Source: Nissolia schottii (lineage: Eukaryota > Streptophyta > Magnoliopsida > Fabales > Fabaceae). From it: a stretch of 64,000 nucleotides of DNA. A model generated the notes under the pieces. That model was not told the origin of the DNA. It searched no databases and worked only from the letters and a program-made list of their open reading frames with translations. The position numbers and the translations under genes are program-made. Below are positions 48,458 to 61,431 of the stretch, piece after piece. The stretch covers positions 294,482 through 358,481 of the forward strand of contig QANU01055553.1 of NCBI GenBank assembly GCA_003254905.1. The letters run 5' to 3'. Positions within the stretch are counted from its first letter, which is position 1; every line of letters begins with the position of its first letter.

Positions 48458-51400
48458 ATGGGATCACCTGCTCCTGGAGCTGACCTGCTTATACAATCAG
48501 TAGGCATCACCTGCTCCAGTCCTAATGATCATGTAATTTTACCTTTTTTAACTACTTTTATATCTTTAACGAGCATCAAGCTCATATACTTCTGCAATAG
48601 TTATCTCTTCTTCAGTTGCTAGATTGAGATTGCAATAAATATGTATTGTCTTCATTTCTTTTATACACATGATATTCATATTTTTTTTCCCCTCACTACT
48701 TGTGATGCATTTCCCTCGTTTAAAAAAAAAAAAAGACAACAAACACAGAATCTGTTGCCCCCATTGAAGATGACAATATCATACTAAACCCCCAATTTGA
48801 GGATGGCCTGAACAATTGGTCAGGAAGAGGCTGCAAGATTGCAGTACATGATTCCATGGAAGATGGGAAAATCCTTCCAAAGTTTGGGAAATTCTTTGCA
48901 TCTACAACAGAACGCACCGGAAGCTGGAACGGAATTCAGCAGGAGATCACCGGTCGAGTGCAGCGCAAGCTCGCCTATGAGGTCACTGCTTTTGTTCGGA
49001 TATTTGGGAGCAATGTCACTTCTTCTGTTGTACAGGCTTCTTTATGGGTTCAAGAACCGGATCTTCGAGAGCAGTATATAGCCATTGCCAAGTTAGTTTC
49101 CATCTAATTTCTTTGTTACTTTTTTTTCACATAGATTCTGAGGGGTATGACTTTCATTGTGTGAATGTATATAAGAAAAGAAAGTAGGTGCAGTACATTA
49201 TGATTGAGTTCTTTCAAAATCAAGATTACTTGTTATTAAAGCCACCGTTTAACATTTTAATTTCTGAACAAAGCTTGTGTTTACTAAAAGAGTGCAGGCA
49301 ACAAATCAAGATTGGGTTCAAATACAGGGAAAGTTCCTAACTAATGGCTCCTCATCAAAAGTGGTTGTTTATTTAGAAGGTCCTCCTCCAGGCACTGACA
49401 TTCTTGTCAATACTTTTTTTGTAAAGCATGCGCCTAAAACACCTCCTTCAACGCTGCCAGATTTTGAGGTTGGACTTTACAAATATTTTCAGTAAATTAC
49501 TTTTAACATATATAAGCAATTCCTGGATTTTCTTGTTAGCACATTCATCATGTATTTATGTTTAATGGCCAATTCATTATAATTCAAGCAAATAAAGACT
49601 GAATTTGTTTTGCAGAATGCTCCATTTGGGATTAATATAATTGAGAACAGCAATTTGGCTAATGGCACCAACGGATGGTTTCCCCTTGGTAATTGTACTT
49701 TGAGTGTTGGAACCGGCTCACCGCGTATACTTCCACCAATGGCAAGAGACTCTCTTGGGCCACATGGCTCCTTAAGTGAGCGCTACATCCTTGTAACCAA
49801 TCGCACACAAACATGGATGGGTCCTGCTCAGGCAATAACTGAGAAATTGAGACTCTTTTTAACTTATCAAGTATCTGCTTGGGTTCGGATTGGTTCAGGA
49901 TCAATTAGGCCTCAGAATGTGAATGTTGCCTTCAATGTTGACAACCATTGGGTCAATGGGGGACTAGTTGAGGTTGCTGATGACAGATGGCATGAAATTG
50001 GTGGGTCCTTTAGAATTGAGAAGCAGCCATCAAAGGTTACGATTTCTGTTCAAGGACCTGCTTCTGGTGTTGACTTTATGGTGGCTGGGCTTCAATTTTT
50101 TCCTGTTGATAGACATTCAAGGTTTGGATATTTAAGGAGGCAAACAGATAAGGTAACATCCAGGTTTATTCAATATCAGATAACATACTTGACTTTTCAG
50201 CTTGCTTTCATAGAAATATGCTCTTGATATGCAGAAAATCAAAAAGAAAAATGTTATTAGAGCATACCTACAAGTGATATGTTTTTAATGGGTAGAGTTT
50301 CGGCGGTATGTACCTACGGGGTCACCAGTCAGGCAGTCGCATTTCAAATGGATTAAAATGATAAGGATGGATTGTGATAGTAGCTGAAAATTGTATAAAA
50401 TGTTGCTGTGTTATCTATCATACAGGTTTACCTCCTTATTGTTTCATATGTGGTGTATGATTTGCGGCATCTGCCAACTGTCACAATGCATTCACTCTTA
50501 TAACAAAAATTAACTGTTATGTTTCATAAAAAAAAAATGATGCAGGAAGCTTAATGTATTTAGATTGTAATGCCTAATCATTTTTGTTATGATTTTAATC
50601 ATAAAAAAATGATTTTTGCCTAATCATTTCTCACTTTCTGCTCTACAGATCCGCAAGCGCGATGTTACCTTGAAAATTTCTGGGCTGGACTCAAGTGGGA
50701 ATCTAGGAACCTTGATAAAAGTTAGGCAAATACAAAATGACTTCCCAATTGGATCATGCTTCAGTAGAGCAAGTATTGACAATGAGGATTTTGTTGACTT
50801 CTTTGTGAAACACTTTAACTGGGGTGTGTTTGGGAATGAGTTGAAGTGGTATTGGACTGAGCGAGAACAAGGGAATCTCAACTACAAGGATGCTGATGAT
50901 ATGTTGGAGTTATGTCAGAAGAACAAGATAGAGGTCCGTGGCCATTGTATCTTCTGGGACGTGGATAGCACCGTTCGGCAATGGATCAAATCGCTGAGCA
51001 AAGACGATCTGATGAAAGCGGTCCAGGATCGCTTAACAGGCCTGTTGGCTCGCTACAAGGGAAAGTTCAGGCACTATGATGTCAACAATGAAATGTTGCA
51101 TGGTTCATTCTATGAAGATAGACTTGGTAAGGATGTAACGGCAAACATGTTCAAGACCGCACTCCAACTCGATCCTTCTGCCACCCTGTTTGTGAATGAC
51201 TACCACATTGAAGATGGAGGCGACACGAGAGCATCTCCGGAGAAATACATTCAGCAAGTTCTTGATTTGCAAGGGCAAGGTGCCCCAGTTGGTGGAATTG
51301 GAATTCAAGGTCACATAGACTATCCTGTGGGGCCTATTGTTTGTTCTGCCCTTGACAAATTAGGCACTCTTGGCCTGCCAATCTGGTTCACCGAGCTTGA

Positions 51401-51764
51401 TGTGTCTTCAACTAATGAATATGTAAGAGCTGATGATTTAGAAGTTATGTTGAGGGAAGCTATGGCACACCCTGCCATAGATGGTATAATGCTGTGGGGG
51501 TTTTGGGATCTGTTTATGGGCCGGGACAATTCACACTTGGTGAATGCAGAAGGTGAGCTTAATGAAGCTGGGAGAAGGTTCCTTTGTCTTAAACAAGAGT
51601 GGCTGTCACATAGCCATGGCCATGTTGATGAGCAAGGGCAATTCAGCTTCAGAGGCTTCAGTGGAACATATGATGTGGAAGTTGTGACCTTATCTAAGAA
51701 AGTTTCCAAGACATTTGTTGTTGACAAGTGTGACTCACCACTGGAGATATTAATTGACTTGTAA
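48458..51764 (+). CDS. GH10 endo-1,4-beta-xylanase with CBM22 modules, N-terminally shortened
   Basis: Cell-wall xylan hydrolase, modelled as 753 residues. Exons: 48458-48532, 48736-49091, 49291-49468, 49616-50152, 50649-51764, all phase-consistent. Residues 1-25 (GSPAPGADLLIQSVGITCSS) are only the end of a first CBM22 module. A second CBM22 spans about 30-203 (NPQFEDGLNNWSGRGCKI...), a third 204-375 (NLANGTNGWFPLGNCTL...), and the GH10 barrel about 410-690. The acid/base Glu is in DVNNEMLHG (residue 530) and the nucleophile in WFTELDVSS (631), so the catalytic pair is intact. Relatives have about 900 or more residues with three full modules, so roughly 150-200 N-terminal residues are missing. 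The exon-2 acceptor sits directly after a poly-A run, which is weak. No signal peptide is seen; several plant relatives also lack one. An upstream exon outside the duplicated segment is possible but not found. Confidence 0.85.
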
Positions 51765-54126
51765 GCAATTCATCCAGGAACTAGTATTGCTCGGTTGCAG
51801 TGCCATGGATTCATTGCTTTGATTAAAGTTTTGTTCTCTTTCTTTGCTTTTCTTTCTTTAATGCTGTTGGAGAAATTCAAAGTTGGTAATGTGCTGTTAT
51901 GATTGCCATGCTCTACCACTCTGGGAAAAGAAATAAAAGAATATTTGCTGGTTGTGAATTGTGATACTAAAATAGTTGCTTTAAATTTCAGTTCTTTTAA
52001 TTTTAAGGTTAAAGACTGAAGACTCAGGGAATTTGAAAAACTGTTAAGAGAAGGAGAAACTTCATAATTTAAAATGATACATTATTTATTTTTTGATCAA
52101 TCAGCCATTTTTGTCTTGGGTCATTTTGGGACTAGTTCTAGATACTAATTGGGCTAGTATGCGACTAAGGCCTAGGAAGTAGGGCCGAATTAGCTGTCCA
52201 ACAAAAATGGTGTTTTTCAGTTTGCCAGAAATTGATCCAATTATTTTTATTTTTTGGCCATGATACACTTAAAAGTCAAAATATAGGATCTAGCCCAGCC
52301 TTCACTGTGGGCTTGATTTAAAGGGAAAAGAAACGGAAAGCTAGAGAGTATGCTATATGTATGTGTGTGTGTGTATATATATATTTTATTAAGAAAGGAA
52401 TTGATAAAGCTATACAGGTTTATTCATAATTTTTATTATAGAATTTTGTTCAGAATATTGATGGACTATGAGGACCGAAATTAAATTGAATGGACATGGT
52501 CCTACTTTCTCAATGATGCTCTCTAGCAGGAGTTGAGTTCCATTTGTGCTGGCAATCGAACTAAATGATGAAATGATTGAGTTGAAAGACAGTCAAGACT
52601 TCCGGTAAGAATTGACTGGAACTGAAAATGAAAAACTCCAATGAGTAACAATGGCGATTTCAGTACTTATCATAATTTAAAAAAAAAAAATATTAGTACA
52701 GATTTAATAGAAAAGTGCTTAGTCAACTTACATATTCACCTTAAAATGTTATGTGTCATTCATCAAAGTGTGTAAGTTAATATGTAAGTTGATTTGTTAG
52801 GTCTCTTAAGTAATTTTCTATTAAATATATATTTTTTGATAAAGTACTAAGATCATCATTATTACTAGTAATTGCAGCACCTATCAACTGTCACGTCAAT
52901 GAACATATGCCAAGATATAAGTTTTTTTATTAAAAAAATTTGAAATTGTCATGGGGACACCTATATAATTATACAAAAAAAAAATCAATCCATATTATTG
53001 TATTATTTATTTTCTCAACCCATATACAATTACAACCCCTCAACAACCCCATGAAAACTGTTAAAGGGTTTTAAAATATATAAAAAAATGATAAATTAAT
53101 AGTTAATAATATCTTTAGAATATACATCTAATATGCTTTATGAAGATATATAAGTATTTCTCCATCCCCCGCCACATCTCAATGTTACTATTATTATTAT
53201 TATTTCTATTTATTATTATTATTGTTATTATTATTATTATTTTTTACGATTACATGTAGGTAGACACCTCCCATGGAGATATCCACATTGCCAATTTGAA
53301 AGCAATGTGGATTATAAAATAATTTACACTGCCAACAATCTTGTCATACTAAACAAGTCAATGTGAATTATTAGGTAATTTAAAAGTCAAATTATCAATA
53401 ATTTGTATAGATTACATCATACAAAATGCAATAATAGTAAAAATTTAGAGGTTAAATTGTTTAGGCAAAGAGGTTGCAATGATATTATTTTGGGCAAATG
53501 AGATCTTTCAGATCATATATAAAAGGAAAAACCAACAAGTATGAAAGCTAAATTTGTTAGCCAAAGCACAAGTACCTATGAAATTATTAGGTAAGATAGT
53601 TTTGTTTATTCCCTTATTTATAAATGTTTTCTCAATCTGATCCCTTATGTTTTATTTTTATTATTTTTTTCAATCTGATCCTTTACGTTTTAATAGTGTT
53701 TTCAATTTGACCCCTCAGTAAAAGAAAACTAACTAAAAATGCTGACATGTATTGTTTTGTGCCAAGATTATTTGCGTCATGTCACCAATTTTGGTAGGAT
53801 ATTGACACAATGATTAAATTAAAAATGATTAGAAATTTTAAGTATGAAATTGAAAATAACGATTGAAAAAAAATAAAGGACTAAAAAAAGGTATTTTGCT
53901 TGAAATTTTTCTTATTTTTATTTATATATTCAGCATATGGATTCTACAAACCTGCATTGACTATGTGAATTTACCGCGAAAATAATTTTAAAAAAGTTAT
54001 CACACACTAGATTATTAGCACATCACTAATATTTCAAGCCAGCACTAATTGACTTTGCACTAGACTATCTATATACACAGTTGGTAACAAAACACAAGCT
54101 TCTCCATGACACGCACATTTATTGCT
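51765..54126. other. Intergenic DNA between xylanase and receptor kinase
   Basis: AT-rich with no gene. It has (GT)n(AT)n at 52360-52386 and an ATT-repeat tract at 53185-53243. Positions 53590-53890 (CAATCTGATCC...TTTACGTTTTAATAG) look like one side of a GGGTTAAATATG-type MITE, without a clear partner. Confidence 0.45.
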
Positions 54127-57100
54127 TTAACTGATTGATTCATCCGAGAAATTATATGAACAGTTAGAAGACGCATGATTTGAAACTACATTCTTAGTTG
54201 GTGCTGATGGTGGAAGAGAACTATGTCCCTTCTTCTTCATTAACACATCATCACTATTAGTCTCTGCCCTTGATCCCTCATTAACAGGTTTAATTTCCTT
54301 GAGCATTGCAACAACATCTTTCATACTTGGCCTGTCATCAGCTCTTGTGCTAACACACAGAAATGCCACTGCCAATGTTTGTAGCATCTCATGCATGGTG
54401 GGGTCATCCCTCCCTCTGAGCTTTTGGTCAAGGATTTCTGATGGGTCCATCTTTCTGGCTAAGTGGTTCCTAACCCATTGAACCAGGTGTGCGCCCCCTG
54501 GTAGCGTTGGGTCTAGTGGGTGCCTCCCTGTCAGGACCTCAAGTAGAACCATGCCAAAACTGTACACATCACTCTTCTCCGTTATGGGCTGCATAGATGC
54601 ATGCTCTGTGCATAAAACCATAAACCAAAAATAAAAAATGGAAAATTAGTACTGTTTGTGGGGGTTAGTTAGTTCTGAGAATTAGTCAATTAATTCAAAA
54701 TAGAGCTGCACAGTGCACGAGATTCCTGACTGGCGGAGTCTGTGTAGGGTAGATATACAAAGCTTTCAAGCAGAGATGTGTTTACAGAATCTAAACATGT
54801 AAGTTGCAACCTTTAGACAACAAGGCAACAATCATATCGTTGTGCTAAGACTCGCCTTCGCTCAATTATTTCAATCTTAATAAGAGCAGCCGCCTCAATG
54901 ACGGTACATGGCCTTCCCCGTAGGCGGAGAGGTTGTTTTGAAAATTTGAACCGAAATCTCTAGGTAAGAAGGAAGATTAAAAAATAATAATAATAATAAT
55001 AATTCAATCTTAGAATTAAGGAGAAAAAAAAAATACCAGGAGCCATGTATCCATATGAACCAGCAAGGTAGTGTCTCTGAACCGGCCTGGAATCTGTATT
55101 ATCCTCGCCGCCATTTTCAGTCGCAACAACAATCCTCGCCAAACCAAAGTCAGCAAGGTAAGGCTGATACCCGTGGCCCAACAACACGTTCATGGCCTTC
55201 ACATCTCCGTGCATTATGGCAGGCACGCAGTAATGGTGCAGATACGAGAGCGCGTGCGCCACGCCCAACACGACATCATACCTCGTCTCCCATTCAGCTC
55301 TTCCCTTCCCCGAGCCATGGAGCAACGAGCTCAGGCTTCCGTTGGGGAGGTAGTCATAGAACAGAAGCTTCAGGTTCTTGTTGGATCCCCAGCCCAGGAG
55401 CCTGATGATGTTCTTGTGCCTAATTGAGCCAAGCGTTCGAATCTCCGAGTCGAACGCTCCGCATTCCTCCGACGACCACATCTTCTTAACCGCCAGCGCT
55501 TCCCCGTTGGGGGCGGCTACCCTGTACACAACTCCAGAGCTTCCGGTGCCGATCACGTTCGCCGATGTCAAGTTCAGGACGACGTCATCGATTGAGAAGA
55601 ATTGGAGCTTCTGATACATGGTAATCTCCCAAGCATCATCGCTGGTCAGCGATTTGTTATGGATTCGAGTGCGAACGAGGACGTAGACCGTGAGCAGGAC
55701 CAGCACCGCGCTAATGCTTAGGAGAATGGACGTGATGAACTTCATTGCTGATCTCGCGTGGCCTTCGGAACCGGTTCTGTCGGCTGGAGTCACAATGCCG
55801 CCGCCGCCGACGTAGAGGCCGTCGTTTCCCGCGAGATTGCTGAGAGGGAGCTCGCGGAAGAACTGCGTGTTGGGCAGCTCGCCGGAGAAGCCGTTGAAGG
55901 AAACGTTCAAGGAAACGAGATTCTGGAGGCCGGAGATTGCGTCCAAGCTCCCCGAGAGCTTGTTGTGCGAAAGATCAAGCACTCCCAGCCTTCCGAGGCG
56001 GGAGAATTGCGGCGGGATTTCGCCGGAAAGCTGGTTGGAGCTGAGATTGAGAGAGATTTCGAGCGAGGTGACCAGGCCCAACTCCTTCGGTATCTCGCCG
56101 GAGAAACTGTTTCCTCCCAAGTCTAGAAGCTGCAGCTTCGTGCAAGACAGAATCTCCGGCGGGATTCTCCCGCTTAACTGATTCCTCCCGAGGTAGAGCT
56201 TGGTCAGTTCAGCTAACGAGCCGACGGTACGAGTCAACGAGCCGCTCAGCCTGTTGTCGGAAAAGTCAACCAGCTGAAGACTCTCGGGGAGCGAATCCGG
56301 AACAGAGCCCGTGATGCTGTTGGAATGAAGGTCCAGAAACTCGAGATTCTTGCATCCGGATAGCGTGCGAGGAATCTCCCCCGCAAAGCGGTTGTTGCCG
56401 GCATCAAAGAAGTTCAGATTCTCCAATTTCCCAATCTCACGCGGAACGCCGCCCGCAAGTCTGTTGTGGTTCAGCCTCAGCCGGTAGAGGCTGCTGCAGT
56501 TACCGATATCCGGCGGAATGGATCCCGATAAGTTGTTCCAGAGGAGCAGCAGCTTCGTCAGGTTCCTCAGCCCAAATAGTTGCTTTGGTATCGGACCGAT
56601 CAAGTTGTTGTAAGAGAGATCAATCGCCTCGAGGCCGCGGCAATCGGAGAGGCTCTCCGGGATTCTTCCCGTTAGCTTGTTCTGCCAGGCGAAGAATAGA
56701 GTCAGGCCTCTCAGGCTGCCGATGCTCGCCGGAATCTCCCCGGAGAGGGCGTTGTTGTCGAGTTCAAGCTGTGACAGGGAGCTGCAGTTTGTGATTTCAG
56801 GAGGTATCGTGCCCGACAGCCGGTTGACGCTGAGCTGAAGCTCCCGAAGATGCGAGAGCCGGCCGAAGCTCGTCGGTATGCCGCCGGTGAGGAGGTTTTC
56901 CGATAAGTCCACCACTCGAATTGCTTCGCAGCTTCCGAGTTCTTCAGGAATTGTGCCTACCACGTTGTTCTGCCACAAGAGGATACTCTGAAGATTCCTC
57001 AGCTCTCCAATTCCGCGCGGGATCGAGCCGGAGATGGAGTTCTGGTACAGGTAGAGATTCCTCAACTCGCTGCAGTTTCCGATCTCTTCGGGAACAGAGC

Positions 57101-57905
57101 CCGAGAGCAGGGCCGTGTAAATGGCCACGGTCTGAAGCCTCTTCAGCATCCCTATCGAGGAAGGAATGCTTCCGGAGACGCTGGTTTCCGCGAGGCCTAG
57201 CGTGACCAAGCTCGTGCAGTTCCCAATCTCCCACGGAATCTCGCCCCTGAGGTCCTTGTTCCCGCCGGCTCTGAACACCTGGAGATTCCTCAGGAATCCA
57301 ATGCTCCTTGGAATCTCGCCGTCCATGCGATTGTCGAAGAGCGTCAGGTTCACGAGGCTCGTTAGGTTCCCAATGTTGGAAGGAATGTTTCCTTCGAGGA
57401 AGTTGTTATGGAGGAACAAGCTCTGCAGTTTTGTTAGGGTGCCAATCTCTATTGGGATTTCGCCAGAGAGGGAGTTCCCGCTGAGGTCAAGGACCATGAG
57501 CTCTTTGCAGAATCCAATTTCCTTTGGGATCTTCCTTGTGATGTTTGTTGATGAGAGGATGAGAATCTTCAGCGATGAACTCAGAGGAGGTTGGCAGAAA
57601 ATTGAAGGCAATGACGCGCCTTGCAAGTTCACTGATTTGAGGTTTATTTCTGTCACTTCCCCTTGTGAGTTGCAGCGGACCCCAAACCATTTGCAATGGT
57701 TTGGGGATGAGTAAGTGTTCCATGATGAAAATGCTAATGATGCACTTGAAGTGGTGCTGTTTAGGGTGTTCTTCCATGCTACAAGGGCTTGGCCTTGTCC
57801 GTTAAGAAGGGAGTGGCAAAAACATGGGATGAGGAGAATGAGAAGCAATGAGGTGAGGGAGAAGATTTTTGGGGGGAGTGAAAGATTTCTTAGGTTTCCA
57901 GGCAT
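54127..57905 (-). CDS. RGI3: LRR receptor-like kinase, RGI3/RGFR type
   Basis: A plasma-membrane receptor kinase of 1115 residues in two exons: 57905-55037 and 54605-54127. A signal peptide (1-34, hydrophobic LLLILLIPCFC) is followed by an LRR N-cap with CKWFGVRC. About 24 leucine-rich repeats follow (roughly 85-680, LxxNxLSGxIP), then a transmembrane helix near 720-745 (ITSILLSISAVLVLLTVYVLV). The kinase domain begins near 785: LAVKKM lysine (about 805), HGDVKAMNVLL catalytic loop (about 899) and DFGLAR (about 921). The intron falls inside the APE motif (MAP|E). The sequence follows Arabidopsis At4g26540 (RGI3), a receptor group that senses root meristem growth factor peptides, through both ectodomain and kinase. 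That ligand role is inherited from the family, not shown here. The catalytic loop reads HGD rather than HRD, as in RGI3 itself. The start is the first ATG before the signal peptide. Orthology to RGI3 as opposed to RGI4/5 is likely but untested. Confidence 0.93.
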
Positions 57906-60087
57906 TGCTGCTGAGAGAAGAGAACGGTTGATCTGTTTTGGGATTGTAGAGGGGGAAAACCCATGTTTTTTATTTTTTGTTTATAGAAGAGGGAAAAGAA
58001 GAAGCGCAGAAGATCTGGATCCAAGAGCCAGTTTCTTCTTTATTCTTTTTTAATTATTGTAATTGGTATTTTTTTTTTCCCTTGTTTAATAATACTAAAG
58101 AGATGATCATGGCCATGTGGTGTTCTTTTTCTTTTCATTTTTTTTTTCCCATTACAATGGTTCTTCTTCACTCTCACTTTTGGATGTTTCACCCTGAATG
58201 GGTTCAAATTTGCTACTATCTAATTGTTAGCTGTTATTGCATTACTAGTAAAAATGTCAGTGGTGGAGCTGAAAATCATGTGAAGAAGATTTTTCCCCAT
58301 GTTCTTGCTCCCCCATGTGGACACTTGTATTATATCCTGTTTCCTGCAGTATTTGGTCATTTATTTATTTATTTATTTATATTTTTTTTCATCTTCTTAT
58401 GTTTTAGTTCGCTATGGATGGCATCATGGCAGGAAACAAGGTATATGTATGCAAGTAGCACTAGAGTGGTAAATGTAGATAGGGAAATGGCTCCAACACT
58501 ATTTGGGACATTTGAGTTAAGTTGATTATATATCACCGATGGATGATAGTGATGGGTTGATCATCCAACAGAACGGACATTATGATATTTTGAATGCTAT
58601 ATAGGCGTTGATTTTGCTAGCCAAGAAGATGGTGACTCATTCCCTTAATTAGCTTGGCCTGTTTCTGTGGTCCATGTATTTTTATGTGGTTGGTGTTTGA
58701 CAGAGCCATTCATGTGGTAGCTAGAATGCTACCTTCTCTGTTTCCAAGCTATAAGCAAAGCAACTTACTATGTTAGGATCAGTTTCCAAAAGAATGAAAG
58801 AGGGGTTGGTTTATTTCCACTTCCAAGCTGTAGAAATGGGCATCCATATTTACTGTCAAATAAACTTGCTCAATTTTGACCCACTCTTGGTCGATATGGT
58901 TTCGCATTTGTTTTCCTTGTAAAGTCTTAGTTGAAGTATTGTTGACAAAAAAAAATTAGTGCTGAACTATTGGAGTTTTACATTATTTAGAGATAAATTT
59001 TGGGTAAATTTGATAAGTGTGAGGCATCACTCACCCTAAGAATTATTTTTGGGATTAAGTTAGACACACTCAATTCTTAATATAATATTAGAGACTATTC
59101 TAAGCCAATTGTCAAGTCATTCACAAATATTTTCAAATATCACGCTCCAAATGTGCTGAAAGAGTCACGATGTTAACCCATAATGAGTTAACCTGGCTCA
59201 AGTTAAATTAGTTAGAGTTTAGTTTACTTTAAATACGGGTAATTTAGACAAATAAGACACTTAAATTTTTTGGCACTACACTAACAAATGACATGATTTT
59301 GTAAATTAAAAAGGAATTAATTGAGATACACTTTGATTGGTTTGTTTGTTTAGAAGTAGATGGAGGAATTGCTTGAGGAATCTGTTGGAGAAGTGAAGTG
59401 CACATGGAGGTGAGGAATTTGTCAAAAAGAAGGATTTTATTAATCTGCAAGATCTGGTCACTCTGCCGGGTGGCCTTTGCTATAAAGAAATGAATTGAAA
59501 GATCATGAAAGGCAATGCTGGCCTTGAGTGGAAGGGACAGCATTGCAGCATCTTCAACTATTAAATTGATAGATTCACAAATCAAAACCAGATTGCAGAA
59601 AACTAAAGATGAATTAAATTATCTATTTTTAATTATTGTATAGTTCATCATCAATCTCTTTGTATTATAGGGGCCATTATGAATCACGGGTTAAAACTAG
59701 GAAAAAACATGACACTGACAAATTTCACGTTCTTGCTTCGTAGTAAACTTGCATCATTTTATCTATGTATTGAGACAGTGTGTGGTTGGTATTTTCTAGC
59801 AATATACTGAGATAATTTAGTCACAAATAAGACATGTCAAGGTAATTTATTTTTTTTAATTACTAAAGAATATGTGTGGTTTACGCTTGCTTTTGATTCA
59901 TGATAATTTGATCATGCTTTTCAGATTAATAAAAGATGTCTTCCAAAGTAAAAGGTACAAATTTGCGATTTATGGTTAGGTGTTAGATTTCAAAAGAACT
60001 TGGGGAAGAGTGTAAAAGCTATTTTCTGCTTTTTGATTGAAACATGTAGTAAAAATATAAAGGGGCAATGACAGAAATATGGTTTTA
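57906..60087. other. Intergenic DNA upstream of the receptor kinase
   Basis: The first 100-200 bp probably hold the 5' untranslated region and promoter of the minus-strand kinase gene. An ATTTATTTATTTATTT run is at 58360-58380. No other gene is supported. Confidence 0.45.
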
Positions 60088-60679
60088 GGGGGGGAAAAAT
60101 CTTAAAATATGGGTCAAAATAGAAAATTACGAGAGTATAGGGCGGAGTTCTGAATTCGCCATTATGTGTGGCAGATTCAGAAATTTTGAAAATTAAAAAA
60201 AAAAAAAAAAGAAACGATCTGAATTTGCCATTGTCATGGGCAAATTCAGGATTTTGGCGTGACAGGTCGCAGGGTGCAGGGACGGACATGGGGAACCGAA
60301 AAAGGTGGGGGCTACCCTTGGCAAATTCAGGGTGGCGAATTCAGGAGGGGTTCGAGCCTGGGAAATTGAAAAAGGAATGCTGAATAAAACAACCTTTGAC
60401 CGAGGCCAATTCAGCAAATTGGGGGGAGGGGGTTCCTTTAAATGCAAACTTGGTCCCCCACACTCCCTCACCTCACTTCATTGTATTCACTTCCCTCTTT
60501 CTCTCACTTCGAATTTTTTTTTCTAACTCTCCCTCCCTCCATTAACTGAGTTACCCCCCTGTTTCCCCTCCTCTACTAGCTCTCTCTTTCATTTTATTTT
60601 CAGGCCATAAAAAGGTAAGAAAACCTCCTAACTCTCTCTTTTATTTTGCTGAAATTTTTTTTTTGTAAGTTCATTTATT

Positions 60680-60994
60680 TTGGGTTATATTCCTATTATT
60701 TTGGCTTATATTCCTATTATTTTACCTCCGCTTGACGATGACAACACTCACGCTGCAACGAGGCAACTGTCGCCTACACCTGGTCGAAGGGGAAACCTTT
60801 TTACGAGGGGGGTACGAGGAGTGCAAAGACGAGTGATGCGGTGGATGGGGCGTCGGGCCAATGATGATGAAGCGAGTATAAGTGGCGCAGCCCACCAAGG
60901 GTATGACCTCCGGGACCGTGAAAATATTAGGGCACCCGATCGATACACCCCTACACAGGCACCTAGTAATCAAGGTTTTCATGGGCAAAGATGA
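60680..60994 (+). CDS. Unrecognised arginine-rich ORF within a repeat element
   Basis: A 104-residue frame with an Asp-rich start, GRRGNLFTRGVRGVQRRVMRWM, and a polar end (YDLRDRENIRAPDRYTPTQ). The tail-like composition resembles the ends of transposon-associated proteins, but I cannot name it. It may be the last exon of a lost larger protein; there is no evidence that it is expressed. Confidence 0.2.
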   Translation: MGYIPIILAYIPIILPPLDDDNTHAATRQLSPTPGRRGNLFTRGVRGVQRRVMRWMGRRANDDEASISGAAHQGYDLRDRENIRAPDRYTPTQAPSNQGFHGQR

Positions 60995-61281
60995 ACATGT
61001 ATCTGTATATGTACTAGAATGAATTGACCAATTTGATTACAATTAATGATATTTCACATAAGCATTTCACATAAACATTGCATGATAATTACAGTTCTAT
61101 GTCTGGTGACTTGGGCCCGCACCAGTGTGCGGACAACGAGAACTATTGTGACTTGTTCAATGAGAACAATTTCAGGAGGAAGAAGAATAGAACTTGAAGA
61201 GAGAAAGGAGAGATTTGTGAATTTGCAAGTGATGTTGAATCCCCCACCTCCCTTTTATAGGCGAATTCTCCCGGTGCTGAA

Positions 61282-61431
61282 ATATTTTATTTTTTTTCTG
61301 ACAGGGTCTGAATTAGTCGTATGATGTGGCAAATTCAGACCCTAAATTCGCCACACAGGACGGAGAATTTAGGGTCTGAATTTGCCACATCATACGGCGA
61401 ATTTAGACCCTGTCAGAAAAAAATAAAATAT
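61282..61431. repeat. Near-perfect 67 bp-arm hairpin with 15 bp loop
   Basis: The arm 61282-61349 (contains CTGACAGGGTCTGAATTAGT and GATGTGGCAAATTCAGACCC) pairs with 61365-61431 with about 3-4 mismatches. The loop is GCCACACAGGACGGA. Transcribed in either direction it would form a stable hairpin. Confidence 0.9.

Noticed and set aside
55055..57714. Many plus-strand open frames of 60-180 residues opposite the receptor kinase
   Set aside because: They are antisense shadows of a long, GC-richer exon; none shows a domain and the minus-strand frame is continuous and clearly homologous.
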